Program-made: the position numbers and the translations under genes
NCBI GenBank assembly: GCA_024752435.1
Contig: CP103036.1
Location: forward strand, 930,001 to 994,000
Source of the DNA: Allantophomopsis cytisporea
Taxonomy: Eukaryota > Ascomycota > Leotiomycetes > Phacidiales > Phacidiaceae
Length of the DNA: 64,000 nucleotides
Direction: 5' to 3'
Part shown: positions 45,419 through 57,792 of the stretch, piece by piece
How positions within the stretch are numbered: the first letter of the stretch is position 1
How the letters are laid out: each line of letters begins with the position of its first letter
The notes under the pieces: generated by a model
Database searches by the model: none
Seen by the model: only the letters and a program-made list of their open reading frames with translations
Told to the model about the DNA's origin: nothing

Positions 45419-48400
45419 CTAGGCTCTGCGAGCTGGGCTTCGGGATGCAGGGCTGGAAGTTGTGCTCTCCATGTTGCCGGTGAGTTCAGCAACGCGGGCC
45501 TTGATACGAGCGACCCTAGACTCGATAGCTACAACGTACCGTTAGTATATGCCTTCCTGATGTCATCTCAGGGTAATCAGATAATACTTACTCTCCTCAC
45601 CACTAGTCTCCCCATCATCATCGCCTGTTCTCACACTGTAACCGCCACGGCTTTGCTCCTCACTCTGTCTAGCAGCAGCTCTCTCAGCAGCATTCTTTCT
45701 TATCTGCGCCCAGCGATCCTGAGCCGGGTTAAGATCCGTTGGAGAGATAGCATCTGGCGTTTCCTGACGCTCTCCAGTTGAGGGCTTTCTTCCTCGTCTC
45801 TCATCTTCACTATCAGCTTCGTATTCTCCGGCGTAAGCTGGTTGGTCTTCCAGTGGGCCTTGATCGAATCTCGAGAACTCATGGTTGGCTTCATTGGCAT
45901 CAGCCGTGTCGACTCTCGAAACACTTTCGTGGACTGAGGTCTCGTAGTTGTGTTCTGGGAGCTCAGCTTGAGGAGTCTGCATTGGTGTGGAACCATTGCT
46001 TCGGTCTACGCGGGAAGGTGATCGGAGTGCTGGGTGACGCTCGTCATCGGAAATGTGCTGAACTGGGCTGTTGGTGCCAAATCCTGAGAATCGTCGTCCA
46101 ATAGTGGCACCTCCCGGCTGTAATACACCATCACTATCCTCCTTACCGATGATCTCAACGCCATCAGGGAGTTTGGAGTGTCGACGTGCGCGGGACTTGC
46201 TTCGCCCGAAGAGGTTACGGAACCCACCACTGCTGCCCTTCTTGAGCTTGTTCTGCTTACTCTTAGTGGATGTATTGGTTTGGATTTTGTGAAGCTCTGA
46301 TGGTTCAGTAGACATTGATCGAGGTTCCTCGGTGTTTCCCGTAAAGGCAACCGCCTTACGTTCAATACGATGTTCTGTTGGTAATGCCACAGCCGCAGCC
46401 TTCTCTGGTGCGACGACCTGCTTGTCGACATCATCCGCAGCTGGGGTTGGAGGCATAGGTGCAGGTGGGGGCGTCGTTGCTGTCTTGGACGGAACAGCCG
46501 GTGGTCTAGCCTCTTGTCCTGGAGTTGGGGTTGGTCCTCCCCGACTACCATTATAAGAAGAAGGGTTCCTTTCCAAAGACTTTCTGGGAGGTGGAGTATA
46601 AACACCGTTGGCAGTGTCTTGCAATGACTTCCCCTGACCAGTAGTAGTGTTATTCAAATACTTTTCTCTGATAGCATCTTTGTCATACTTGCTCGCCCAT
46701 TTCATGGCGGGAGATGCCTCACTCATGATGACAGGTTGAAGAGTAAAAACACTAGCAGTCTTTTGAGTAGCAGTCTCGAAATCTCTTCCACGTCTCTGAT
46801 GGATTGAGCTCGTCGGGGAAGTCGCCTCTTGTTGATTCTGCTGTAACTGGAGTGCTCTCTGGCGCATTTGCAGCTGCGCTGCAGCTGCCTGGATACGAGC
46901 ATGCTGGTCTGGTCCAATGCTCGCTTTCGATCCAGCCGTCTGAGATGTCTTGTAGGCCGGTCGTTGAGGTTCGGATTCGTTGGTGCTTGTCTTGCCCATA
47001 GATTTAGAGCGCTCAAGCTTTGCCTTGCTACGTTTCGACCAGCCGAATCGGCTCTTCTTCTCTGCAATATAAGCCCCTTCTTCGTGCTCCGGCGCAGCTC
47101 CCTTAACCATTTCTTCCATCACAAGCCATTTTCCACTTGGAATGACCGTCTCAATCAACGCACAACGACCAAATGCAGCCTTACGCTCCGGTGGCTCCTC
47201 GCCCGCTAAGCTACTGATCCACACCCACCAGAAGGAATCATCAAGATCAAATCGGGTAATGCTAGCCAATTCTCCAGGCTCGAGATTTCGTGTAGACTCC
47301 AGTCGTGGATGATGTGATTGAGAGCTTTTTCCACGTGAAGTTTCAATCGGTGGTAAGATCTTGTCAGGCGGAAGTAACAGAGGTGCTGGCCCATTCTTTT
47401 GCTCGTCCACGAAACCCGAAGATAGGAAATCGGCCCAAGACGGGGTTGTAGGTCTGCCCAGGTTGACGGCTCCACCGCCGGAAAATGGAGTGGTTCGCAG
47501 AGGCAATGGTTTCTTCTTGTTTAGGAAATTCCCGTCATCCTCCTCCTCCTCTTCATCGTCGAAGCTGCCTGAAAAACCAATATCCTCGAATCGAGACCAT
47601 GAAGCATCACGGAGCCCGGTCGACTCCTTCGAGGTCGACACCTGCGATTGGTTTGTATTGGAGATCGATTTTAGCACACGTTTACACTCCTCCGTAAGTG
47701 CCTGAACTGGGTCATCGTACTCGGCGAATTCTTGCAAAGCGTGATCTTCATCTCTGTATTGGAAGTGATTGGCTCTGCGCAGTAAAGCATATGGTGTCGG
47801 GGAAACCGACTCAACGATCATGACGACTTTCTGAGTTCGTGTCTGCATGAATGCAGGTCGCTGTGGTGGATATTCTGTCTCTTGAACAAGCTTTTGTAAG
47901 GACATTGGAAGTGTGGAAATGCCATTTAGGCCTCGAACAGAGTCTGGGGACAAGGAACGCAAGTATGCGAAGAAGAGGTGGCTCGTAGCATCAGCACATC
48001 TACACATATCATTAGTTCCTCAGATCCGAAATCCACATCATCCTTTTCAGATACGTACGCTGACCATCCTTTGTAACCTCCATCAAATCCTGCACCAGTA
48101 TCCTGGTGCTCAAAGGCCCACCATCCCGCTAATCTAGACAATTTACGTCCTCCCAAGCCATTGGTCTTGCCGTGCGCTGCGACTGCAGAAAGGAGGTCAA
48201 AGAAATCAAACACGATCTTGGTTCGAGCGTCTGAGTCTAAACTGAGCGGAATAAAAGTCGCGAAAGAGTCTCGGGCCATGTTCGAATCTACCAAAAATCA
48301 GCCACCAAAATGTATGTATCAAGAATGTTTCAGATATCTCGTACCCTGCTCGCCAATTCTGAAGAGTTCATATGCCTCCCATGTTACTACACCACCAGAC

Positions 48401-49011
48401 AATCTGCTCCAACACCACTTAAGCACACTGCAAAGAACCTATGAATATTAGCAGGAATTCCTCGCTCTGCAACAAAAAACTGCTTACCATTGGCTCTGAG
48501 AGCCGGAGCTCCTGTACCAGAGCATCTCCAGAAAGAGCCACTCCTCTATCAAACTCGGCATTGAAAAAGTTCCGGATGAAAGTGCGCGCAGCACTCGGGT
48601 CTGAAGTCGGTCGGAAAGGGAGTAGCAGGAACGGGACGTCCAGCGCTGTTGAGCAAAAATTAGTTAGGCATTAAGATGCGTGGTTGTAGGGTGAGCGCAT
48701 TATCATTTATCGATAAAGGGTTGCGGCAGCAGGCGGAAGCCAAGCCAAAAGCAATACGCAAGCGGTGTAAAGAAAAGAAGAAAAAAAAGGGAGCCAAATG
48801 TTCTTTGAAATTGTTCCATACCTCTTGATTTGATCTCGACAGTACAGCCTCTGATCAATTCCTGAACCTCCTCTGGTTCCACCGCTGTGCGTGTCCATGC
48901 ATCATCCCATCTATGCTTTGGAGCTGGGATATCGGGCTCATGTGTTTGCGGCGCATTCTTCTTGACTTTCGTGCTATTGTTGCCCTTGAGTCTAGAGAAG
49001 AAACTCGGCAT
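45419..49011 (-). CDS. MSB1: Msb1/Mug8 (DUF1708) morphogenesis protein
   Basis: Six exons (48822-49011, 48488-48645, 48345-48438, 48059-48287, 45592-47999, 45419-45528) join in phase to 1062 aa. The N-terminal Msb1 domain, a RhoGAP-like fold, is unmistakable: VPFLLLPFRPTSDPSAARTF, SEPMVLCSVLKWCWSRLSGG, LFRIGEQDSNMARDSFATFI, SAVAAHGKTNGLGGRKLSRL and GWWAFEH. The rest is long, charged and disordered, with poly-Glu and Ser/Pro stretches. The final exon encodes a helix, ESRVARIKARVAELTGNMES. Msb1 acts in Cdc42/Rho1 signalling at sites of polarised growth and wall building. The third intron (48439-48487) has a TGCTAAT branch point. The gene borders the second repeat-rich desert. Confidence 0.92.
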
Positions 49012-49500
49012 GGTGAAGGGGAGATGTGGTTGTTGTTCGTTGACTGTTCGTTTCAAACCGGAATGGGGTTGCTCTGTATCGCGGAACTGGAAGTGATTGG
49101 ATTTTTGTGGTGATCGATTGTAGCTGTTTCTGCAGGGCGCAGAAGATCAGAGTCGCCGCACTCAGTCAATGAGTATTTCTTTTCGAAGGTGCACACTGAA
49201 TGGGAAGGGAAATAAAAATCACAATGCACGATGGCAATGTTTATGGAGGACGTTTGTCCTGGCACGGTTTGAAAGGGGATGTATGTATGTGCGTTGGTGC
49301 AGTCGAGGCAGTAGTGGTAGTAGTCGTGGTAGTAGTAGGCGAGCTGTATTATCGTCGAACTCCTTTTTAGATTAAATTACCCACGTTCAAGCCAATTGCC
49401 CAAGGCGGTGTAGGCGCAAAGCAAGATAGACTATGGGATCGGAGAATAGAAGGGACGTTTGATTCAGTGATTTGGTTTGGTGAGAGGGAATGTAAATAAA

Positions 49501-49527
49501 GTGAAGTAAAGTAAAGTAAAGTAAAGT
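49501..49527 (+). repeat. AAAGT pentamer microsatellite
   Basis: Five tandem AAAGT units upstream of the Msb1-type gene. Confidence 0.85.
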
Positions 49528-49669
49528 CTGGAGTCGGCCGTTTGAGGGTGAGGAAGTAAGGTAAGGCTGGAAAAAAAGTGTAATGTTTTAGAGTGCAGGT
49601 ACAATAACAACACAACAGTAAGAGGAGGATGAATAGTGGAGAAGTGACAAAACAAGTTGGTGTAGTGTA

Positions 49670-49880
49670 AGTGTGAGGGTAAGTGTGAGGGGGAGAGATG
49701 GAGGAGGAGGAGGAAGAGGAGGAGGAGGAGAGAGTGAAGGGGGAGAGAGGGATCGTAGGCGTATGAGGGACAGTGAGTGAGGAAAGGTGTGTGAGTGTGA
49801 GTGTGAGTGTGATGGGTGATGGATGAATGATGTATGGGATAGGATGTGTGATGATGTGTGAGTCGAGGATGCGAGTGGGA
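49670..49880 (+). repeat. GTGAG/GGA purine-rich low-complexity tract
   Basis: Mixed GTGAGT, GAGGAG and GTGTGA units for about 200 nt with few C bases on the plus strand. Confidence 0.7.
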
Positions 49881-49938
49881 GAGTGGTATGTGCTTTTACT
49901 CTCTCACTTTCACACACTCTCTCTATCTATCTACACAA

Positions 49939-50039
49939 TATGAATGAATAAATGAATGAATGAGAATGATTACGATGCGATACGATACGATACGATACAA
50001 GGTGAACGAAGCCACAATACAATACAACACAACACAAGC
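49939..50039 (+). repeat. Three adjacent microsatellites (GAAT, GATAC, AACAC)
   Basis: GAAT-type tetramers at 49939-49962, four GATAC pentamers at 49973-49998 and AATAC/AACAC pentamers at 50015-50039, one after another. Confidence 0.8.
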
Positions 50040-50341
50040 AACTGTAGCAAGCAAGGAAGTAGTAGTAGTAGAGGAAGAGGAAGTGATCTAGTGATTTGGA
50101 TTCTCTTCTCTTCACTCTTCTCTCTTCCTATTCCTACTCTACTCTACTCTCACTCTACATATCACTGCTCCTACTACTATCTCTGCTACTTCGACTATGG
50201 ACGGCATTATGTTGTGGGTCTTGCATGGTGAATCATTGCAGCAGAAGAAGCTCATGGGGAATTGTGAAACAAGCAATGGATTGGGTATGAGGTAAACTTG
50301 AGATTAAAGGCTGCATTTGATGGGACGGACGTGCCTCAAGG

Positions 50342-50364
50342 AGAAGAAGAAGAAGAAGAAGAAG
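50342..50364 (+). repeat. (GAA)n microsatellite
   Basis: About seven GAA triplets. Confidence 0.85.
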
Positions 50365-51089
50365 GGAAAAAAGATACTTTACTCATATCAAGCTATGCTC
50401 TCTACGCATCTATGCAGTACATCGTTAATAATAGCTACTAGGTAAAAGAATAATTATAATAATAGAGACGGCATTGAATTGTATTGATGTCCATACATAT
50501 TGTACCACGTCTTCTCTCTCTTACTCGCTACATATCTCTCATTCACACTCTCTCCCTTCTCACTCGTCACTCGTCCATCGAACCCTGCTCTTGATTTTCC
50601 ACGGTCAACGCCATATCCATCCAGGTGACGATCAAGACGGTCAACAAACATTCATGGACATGTCACTCAATCAATGAACGAATGCTCATTCGGGAGAGTA
50701 TGTAACTACACAAGCCTGCTGCGTGCTAGACTTACCAGGACGGACCCTCTCTGTACATCGTTACCCTCAAGGCCCTCCTCCATTGGAACTCTGAACAGCC
50801 ACATTGACCTTCAGTAGGCAATTGATGGGCGAGCAACAAATTGCATCCAGGGATTCAGGGTCATTGCATGGGCAGCGCTTCGCCGGACCTAAGGTAGCGA
50901 ACAGGGGGAAGATGAGTATCCCGGTCGTAAACGGAGTACCTTACGCAGTACAGCATGCCACAGACCTGCGCACCGGCCATTGCACCTCATCACCCACTGA
51001 CCTCAACCACTCAATGACTTTCCACCCTTCACCACATTCCTTTCGCCCACCCATGCCATTCCTTTCCCAGCGCCAACTCACAATGCATC

Positions 51090-51141
51090 CATTCATTCAC
51101 TCACTCACTCACTCACTCACTCACCCACTCACTCACTTACT
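51090..51141 (+). repeat. (CTCA)n tetramer microsatellite
   Basis: About eleven CTCA/TCAC units with one ACCC interruption. Confidence 0.85.
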
Positions 51142-53102
51142 GCACACTCATTAATTCCCAATATCCATATCCATCGGAATCCTGCCGGCTCTTGTAATCC
51201 TCCATCGGCATTCATATCCGTACACAGTACCTAAAGTACATCCATCTACAACAAGATATGGCGGTGCATGATGCATCTCGATTGAGGCTCCGAGGCCCTC
51301 CTTCAATCTGCGCAAGGCCAAGCGGGGCTCGTCTGAAGTCCTACACAAACAAGTACAGTACTACGCAGAGACTAATCACGACACTACTCAAAGGGCCTGC
51401 AAGAGATTGATAAGGGGGCCCAAAAAGCTACATCGCCATGACGGGTGCTTAACTCAAACCATCAATGACAATGAGCGAGCATGGATAATCGATACGGTAG
51501 TCTTGTCGTTGGACGCTGGGACCAGCAGCCGTTGTTGCAGCAGAAGTGAAAGTCGTGCACTGTGCTCGCTGCACTGGGCGTGCAAACCTTGTAGTCCCAC
51601 GAGGTCGTCCAAGTGGCCATCTCTCGGGAATCGTGATATGCTCACCACCGTATGCAAGCCAGCTCCGTAGGGGGAAATAAGAAGAGACACAGCAGATGCC
51701 ATGGCAGCAAAGCGACACAACCACTCTGCGCAGGTCGTGGACTCATGGTAGTAGTCGACTCATTCTATTTTCGAGTTCGACGACATACTTCTTGGCCTCC
51801 TGCTCTTCGTATCATGCGAGAGAACACGCAGATAAGTATTCATGTGTGTGTACTGTACTCTACATATACATCTACATACAAACACAATCTTCAACAGCTA
51901 TCAAAAGACCTCCATACGACCAGCCAAGATAACCCGGGTATTTACATCGCATGTGCAGATCATTAATTACATCCACAGGTCCACGGAGCAACAATACAGA
52001 ACGAGTGGCTATTCTCCGCAATGTTTTAGTAGTTCCCACCGTAGCAAAGTATGTCCAGCGTCCAAACATATGCACAGCAAAGTATGCTGTGGTCCATGCA
52101 CCACCAAACAGTATCTGACGGCCAGCTCTGACCGAAGACAATGTCTCACATGCGCTCTACACTACACGCAGTCCCAAATCACTACACGAGACGATGCGAA
52201 ACTGCAAGTCACGTGGCGCCAAGGGACAGAGGCACTCGATCCGTCGGTGCATTGGAAACGGCGAGGGCATATTTTTTTTTTTGTTTTCTTTTGTCTGACT
52301 TTGTAATTTGGCGCAAATTGGACCCTGGGTTTTAGGGTCGTGCAAATCTTGACCCGCTCGGTGGGACGTTACGCGTTGGGTGGACGTCAGGATACTTTAC
52401 TGTAGACGACGTGATTGACATGTAGATTGGGGACATTGGTGGTTAATTAAAGTGTGGATTTGGTCTGTTATGCCAGCCAAGTCTGGAGTCTGTAGAAGGG
52501 GGCGGGGGGGGAGACGGGCTGATAGATTTGTCTGAATTGATATATTATGCTAGGCATATCTCGAAAGTCGGGATTTTATCCCGAATAAACATCTCGTTAG
52601 TACTCAATCTAGCTTTCCAAAAAACTCATGGTCGCTGAATGTTTCTCTACGTCGACGTGATTCAAGAGCATTGCACAGTCCAGGAAGGTCTAATGACTCT
52701 CTTCATTTTAATAGTTATACAATTCACAGTACATGACTATTTGAATAGTTCAGGGCGACTCGATACTTCGTTCATTGTTGATAATCACAAAATTCTTAAT
52801 AGATCAGAGCTTCCAAATGATTCGCGATCGCCAATTTTCTCATAGCTCTACATAATCATAATATTATATAAAGCATGAAATGATAGACTTCGAGAGTAAC
52901 ATTTACATTAGATTACATAACAAGAGGAACACATGTCTTTGCATGCGATCCATCATATTTCCAATATGCCAAAGAAAGTGGCGAGGTATATATGCGACCC
53001 AAAACGCCGGAGAGGAAACATACCCCTGATGCAGCCCATATCTACAGTTACACAACTTCGTATGTAAACAGTCGTGGGGAAAACATTATCAGAACCAACC
53101 TC

Positions 53103-55054
53103 CTAGACCTCCTCGGCAGCCAGGTTAGGAGACTCTGTGGAAGTGCTTTGTCTAGCACTTCTCAAAGCCTCCTGATTCTTCTTCTTCTTCTCCTCTTTCA
53201 TCTCCTGCCTCTGAGCCTCTTGCTCCGCGAGTCCAGTCTTCGTGACGGTGTGCTCTTTCTTGAGCGCCTGCTTGCCGATGAACATGCTGATGAAGAGTCC
53301 TAGAGCAGCCCAGCACGTGTACTGGATCCACATGACACGCAGGGCCGAGAAGAATGCATCCTGAGCGACGACACGCTGTGCTTTGGGGAGCTCACTGATG
53401 ATGCCTACGCTTGCACCTGCTGAGCCGCCAGTGAGAGTGTTGGCAAGTTCCTCGCCAAGGCTGCTCACGAGACTCGCCTGGTGCTTGCGGAGCTGGTTGG
53501 AGTAGATGACGCCGCCGATAACAACGGAGATAGACGTAGATAAGTTACGAATAAATCCGAATGTTGCTGTTGCTGTACCGATATCGCGGGGTGCGACAAG
53601 TGTCTGCAAAGCAATCAAAGGGGACTGGAAGTTAGGGCCAACGCCAACACCGGCAATGATTTGGAAGATGATGATCTTTGGCCAGTTTTTGGTTGCGTCG
53701 AGGTCGATGAAGAGACCAAAGCCAATGGTCATGAGGAATAGGCCAGCCCAGATAGGAGGCAGGTATCTTCCAGTCTTCTTGATAAAGACACCGGTTCCAG
53801 CAGATGCAAAAGACAGTGATAATGCGAATGGAAGGATATAGACACCGGAGAGTAGGGGTGTCGCTCCATAGACAGCCTGGAATAGGAGGGGCAAATAGTA
53901 CGAGCCGCTGATGAAGACATAACCGTGACAGAAGCATACCATGAGGGCAGCAATGTTCGAGCGATACTTGAAAAGTCGTAGAGGCATTACAGGGTATTTT
54001 GCAAACTTCCACTCGTTGATTAAGAAGAGACCTGCAGTGAAGACTCCAAAAATGATAAGACAGATTACCGTTGCTGAGTCCCAAGGGTAAGTGTTACCAC
54101 CAAACTCCAGACCTAAAAGGAGCATCAGAACTCCGCCAACAATCAAGACACTCCCAAGCCAATCAATAGCTGCCAAACCAGCAAGGATAGGGGTCTTTGG
54201 GTTGTCCAAGTGAAGGAAAAGCACCAAGATAATGAAGGCTGTTCCAGTAATTGGCACTGAAGGGCATATTAGTGGAAGTCTCTTTAAGCATTCGATATCA
54301 AATACTCACAGTTAATATAGAAACACCAGCGCCAGCTGACTTTCTCACTAAAGACACCGCCAAGGATTGGCCCAATCGCGGAAGCAAAAGCCCACACTCC
54401 TCCAATCATACCGAAATATGTTCCACGATTGCGCATACTGAAAAGATCTGATATAGTGATGTTGACAAGAACAATCAAACCGCCTCCACCAATACCCTGG
54501 ACGGCACGAGCAGCAATCAACATCTTCATACTCACACTAGCCCCGGCCAAGGCACTTCCAATGAAGAAGATAGCTGCTGCACTCAACAACATAGGCTTTC
54601 TGCCGAATATATCACTGACTTTCCCCCAGATTGGCGTAGCAGCAGCGTTCGCGAGTAGATATGCAGATCCAATCCATGTATAGCCCGACGCAGAGTGTAA
54701 ATGATCGGTGATGGTAGGAAGAGCTGTAGTAACAATAGTAACATCCAGGGCGGCGAGGAACACAGAGATAGCCAGGGCTAGCATAATCACTGTAGTCTGT
54801 AACGCTGTTCGAGTAGCCTCCGGTTCCAACTCTGTTGGAGGGGCGTTCGCTCTTGGTGTGCCATCCTCAGCAGTTCCCTCCCCTGATGCCACAACAGTTC
54901 TCTCGCTCGTTGTCAGTGAAGGAGGCATGTCTTTCTCCCCAATAGCAGATGTGTTGAAAGATTCGTTCATTGTCGTTCCATTCTCCGCACCAACACCAAC
55001 CTCGGCATTGGGCTCCGCGTTCTTTGTAATCGAAGTATCCCTTTCCTGCGACAT
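53103..55054 (-). CDS. MFS drug exporter, DHA2 (14-helix) family
   Basis: Two exons (54310-55054 and 53103-54256) with a 53-nt intron (GTGAGT, CAG) give 632 aa. An 85-residue acidic cytosolic N-terminus precedes the first helix, which carries the DHA2 mark FLAALDVTIVTTALPTI. Motif A is GKVSDIFGRKP, motif B LIAARAVQGIGGGG, and motif C GPILGGVFSEKVSWRWCFYI. About 14 helices follow, ending before a charged tail (KKEHTVTKTGLAEQEAQRQE). These transporters are proton antiporters in the plasma membrane that export toxins, fungicides or azoles. No biosynthetic gene lies beside it, so a cluster role is not supported. The chosen start MSQERDTSITKNAE is preceded in frame by a possible 5' extension to 55135; a TTTCAG acceptor-like site just upstream suggests a leader intron instead. 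Confidence 0.92.
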
Positions 55055-56712
55055 GATCAAATCGCAAACTGAAACGAAAGTAAGTGAAGAGAAAAAAAGA
55101 TGAGATTCTCGATACGTATCGAAAACGACTCTCAACAGGCGGATGAAGAGCCCTTTAATGACAAAAAATCAAAAAAGAACTTGGGCTAGAGTAAATGTTC
55201 CAGAAGCCAGGGAGCAATATGAGCCCATAGACCGATTTATTCACACCATCCCTACTTTTTTGAAGCCTTGTCGACGGAGAGTCGGCGGTCAATCGGTCCC
55301 GATGCGTTGCGAGCCAATAAATCTGCATCTTTAGGGGCGGAATATGGGGTTCAATCGAGGCTCTTGCCTCTGTTTGCTTAGCGGAGGTCGCCATTTCAGA
55401 GCTTGGGCATGTAGGCGTCATGCCGGACTTTGGAGATTTTGTAAGAACGGCTTTTGGAGCTTAAACTCCGGTGGAATGTACTCAAATGTCATGATGCTTA
55501 TGAAGTGACTCAAAATGAGATTATGAGGCTATTCAGGATGAGTCTAAATCTGCCACAGCAGCTGCAAGCAATGCAACAAGATTTCTCGATATACGTCCAA
55601 TATGGAAAGCTACATCAAGAGAAAGGCAGCAAGGCTGGAGCATAATGCGTAGAATCTTACCTAAGGTATCCTCAAGAGCAGCTCCACTGAATTAAAACAA
55701 GTCTAAATATCAAGCTTTCTGTAATTTAGCAGTGTCTATCTAATCTTACATACATAATACGTAATCTTCTCTAATTGTCTGCAAACAAAATCCACACTTC
55801 CAGAGCGAAGCAATGCCTCCATCCCTGTTACTACGTACTGAAGGAATAAAGGATGGCGCGCTTATGGTCAAGCATTTTCTTTAGCGGGAGCAAGCGACAG
55901 CCAAAACCCCACAGCCAACCCCGTCCAGGGGTACGGATGGGTTCCGCCGCCTTGAAAATCTTTTTAGGGTCGCCTTTTCGCTCTTCGGCTTAAAAACGCG
56001 AAGAGCGAAGACTTTGTGAATAGCTTCAATTATTGACGCTTTCAAATCCGGATCTACATCACATGAGGATTCAATGGTTGCCTAAATATCGCTACTTTGA
56101 GGGATCTAATTAGAAATATGAACGATTTTCTGATGCTGTGCTGTCAATTGGAAAGTCACCAGGAGTAGTATGTACTTGGTCGCATACGATGTACGTATAT
56201 CGGTGCTTTCCGATTCCGCATTCATCAGACAAAACTTAATCCTGTGAAAATGCAGCAGTTGAGAAGTTGAGCAGTTGATCGAAAGTCCAACTGTACTGCA
56301 CGACATCTCTTTAACGTACTCGGAGAACGGCTATGTTCCGTCTTTACCATTTTTACTACTCATTAATTCGTGTTGTAGAAGGATTGTTCTCATTACCTCG
56401 AGAGACAATGATAGATGATACGAACAACGTTCATCGTCACCAAAGCGTATATTGTTTATACATATGTGAATATCATCGAATAGCATTACGGATAGAGACT
56501 TATGTCCTGATTCGTAAATCATTTATTTTATATAAGTGTCAATTCTTCCAGAGGATTTAGAATATACCAAATTGTCATGACGTCAGTCACTTAATTCCAT
56601 TAATGGCAATATCACAAGAGATCTGGATCTCTCCAAGACTACGCTGACAATCCCCAATTCAGCAATAAACAGTCAAGATATTTATTTGTTTTGTGATTGA
56701 AAAGCCTTCATA
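55055..56712. other. Intergenic region between MFS and DUF3140 genes
   Basis: 1.66 kb between divergent starts. Contains an 11-bp perfect hairpin at 55977-56009. Open frames are short and unconvincing; no gene is called. Confidence 0.5.
55977..56009. repeat. Perfect 11-bp inverted repeat
   Basis: TTCGCTCTTCG and its complement CGAAGAGCGAA flank an 11-nt AT-rich loop (GCTTAAAAACG). No gene is adjacent. It could form a stable stem in DNA or RNA. Confidence 0.85.
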
Positions 56713-57283
56713 ATGGTCAAAGACAATGAAACCGTCATCGAGTACGCACTGACTGTCTCCTATATCTTTGCACTGCGCTAATCGAGACAACACACAGGGA
56801 GTTCAATGAACTCGTAAACATGAGTGCCAGTGAGCTGGAAGCCTGGCTAAAAGAGGAGGCCTCCCAGTCTTCTGGATGGACCAAAGATGATGGCAGCGAG
56901 ACAATCGGGCACGAATCGTGAGTCCCTTTTCCCGAAGTCGCAACAAGAAAAGAAAAGCAATGCAATAGCAATAGCAAAAGACAGGAACAAGAAGCTATCA
57001 CTTACCCCGAGCCCACATCATGTTAACGATGCTAAGAGGGCGCAAAATAATCGAAATCCTAAAGAAGAACCCGCAAAAGAACCCAGAGAAATATGATCAA
57101 GGTGAGATGGACATGCCAAGTTAAGAGCTCAACTGACGAGCCGCAGATGATATCGACCACATGCGGCGCGTGGTTGCTTATTGCAAGCGTCATCTGGCGC
57201 AGGAGGAGAAGGCGAAGAAGGATACTGAGAGCAAAAGCTATAAGAGCTTGAAGAATTGGGGACATGATGCGCAGAAAGCATGA
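56713..57283 (+). CDS. DUF3140 family small protein
   Basis: Four exons (56713-56741, 56798-56917, 57037-57101, 57147-57283) join in phase to 116 aa, the usual family length. The sequence reads EEFNELVNMSASELEAWLKE, SQSSGWTKDDGSETIGHESG, RKIIEILKKNP, HMRRVVAYCKRHLAQEEK and SLKNWGHDAQKA. These are the DUF3140 blocks (FNxLVNMSAxELExWL, GHxSGRKIxxIL, KRHLAQ, SLxNWGHD). The family is shared by bacteria and fungi; it may bind DNA, but that is not proven. The third acceptor is AAG, weaker than the others, though it is the only one in phase. No signal peptide or membrane helix is present. Confidence 0.88.
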
Positions 57284-57792
57284 TTGAGATATGTGATACT
57301 TAGATAATTTAGGAAGAGTTTGATTAAACCATCCTATGAGTTGACTTACTAACAAGTCTCGAGTAGATAATGCCTTATCTTATTCATGGAGCCCAGTTAT
57401 TGTAAATTTTTGACCGTTCCAGAATTCCTCATACATATAGCAAGATCTCTCTATTTGTGTATGCTTTATGCAGCCTAAGGTATCTCAGTTTTTCAATCGT
57501 TTATGAAAGCGTGATAATCACTTGGCCGCAAATCACTAAGTTCAAAAGACCAAAACATACAATTTTATATTATAAGTTTATTCAAAGTTGTTGCTTGCTA
57601 CTATCACAATTGATTACCCGTAATCGTACAGCTATAATACAATAGTCCCAACGCCAAAACGCTATGCAAAGCAAAGCAAGAATAGTCAACCCGTGAGGGG
57701 ACAGAACCGCTATGCCACCTATCTATACGCCTGCGAAAGTAACGCTCTACCCCCTCAATGTCTATTTTAATGACAGATAAGATGCTCCTTTT
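57284..57792. other. Convergent intergenic region
   Basis: About 510 AT-rich nt between the DUF3140 stop and the mitochondrial carrier stop, presumably 3' UTRs. No tRNA or repeat was recognised. Confidence 0.5.

Larger units (their letters stand above)
49012..53102. other. 4.1-kb repeat-rich gene desert
   Basis: Between the Msb1-type start and the MFS stop. Its left 1.5 kb is dominated by short repeats (AAAGT, GTGAG, GAAT, GATAC, AACAC, AAG, CTCA). The first several hundred nt should hold the Msb1 promoter and 5' UTR. Open frames on both strands are low complexity and no gene is called. Confidence 0.6.

Noticed and set aside
50804..51154. 116-codon plus-strand frame
   Set aside because: Ends in the CTCA microsatellite, giving a repeated SLTH pattern; no domain and no splice support.
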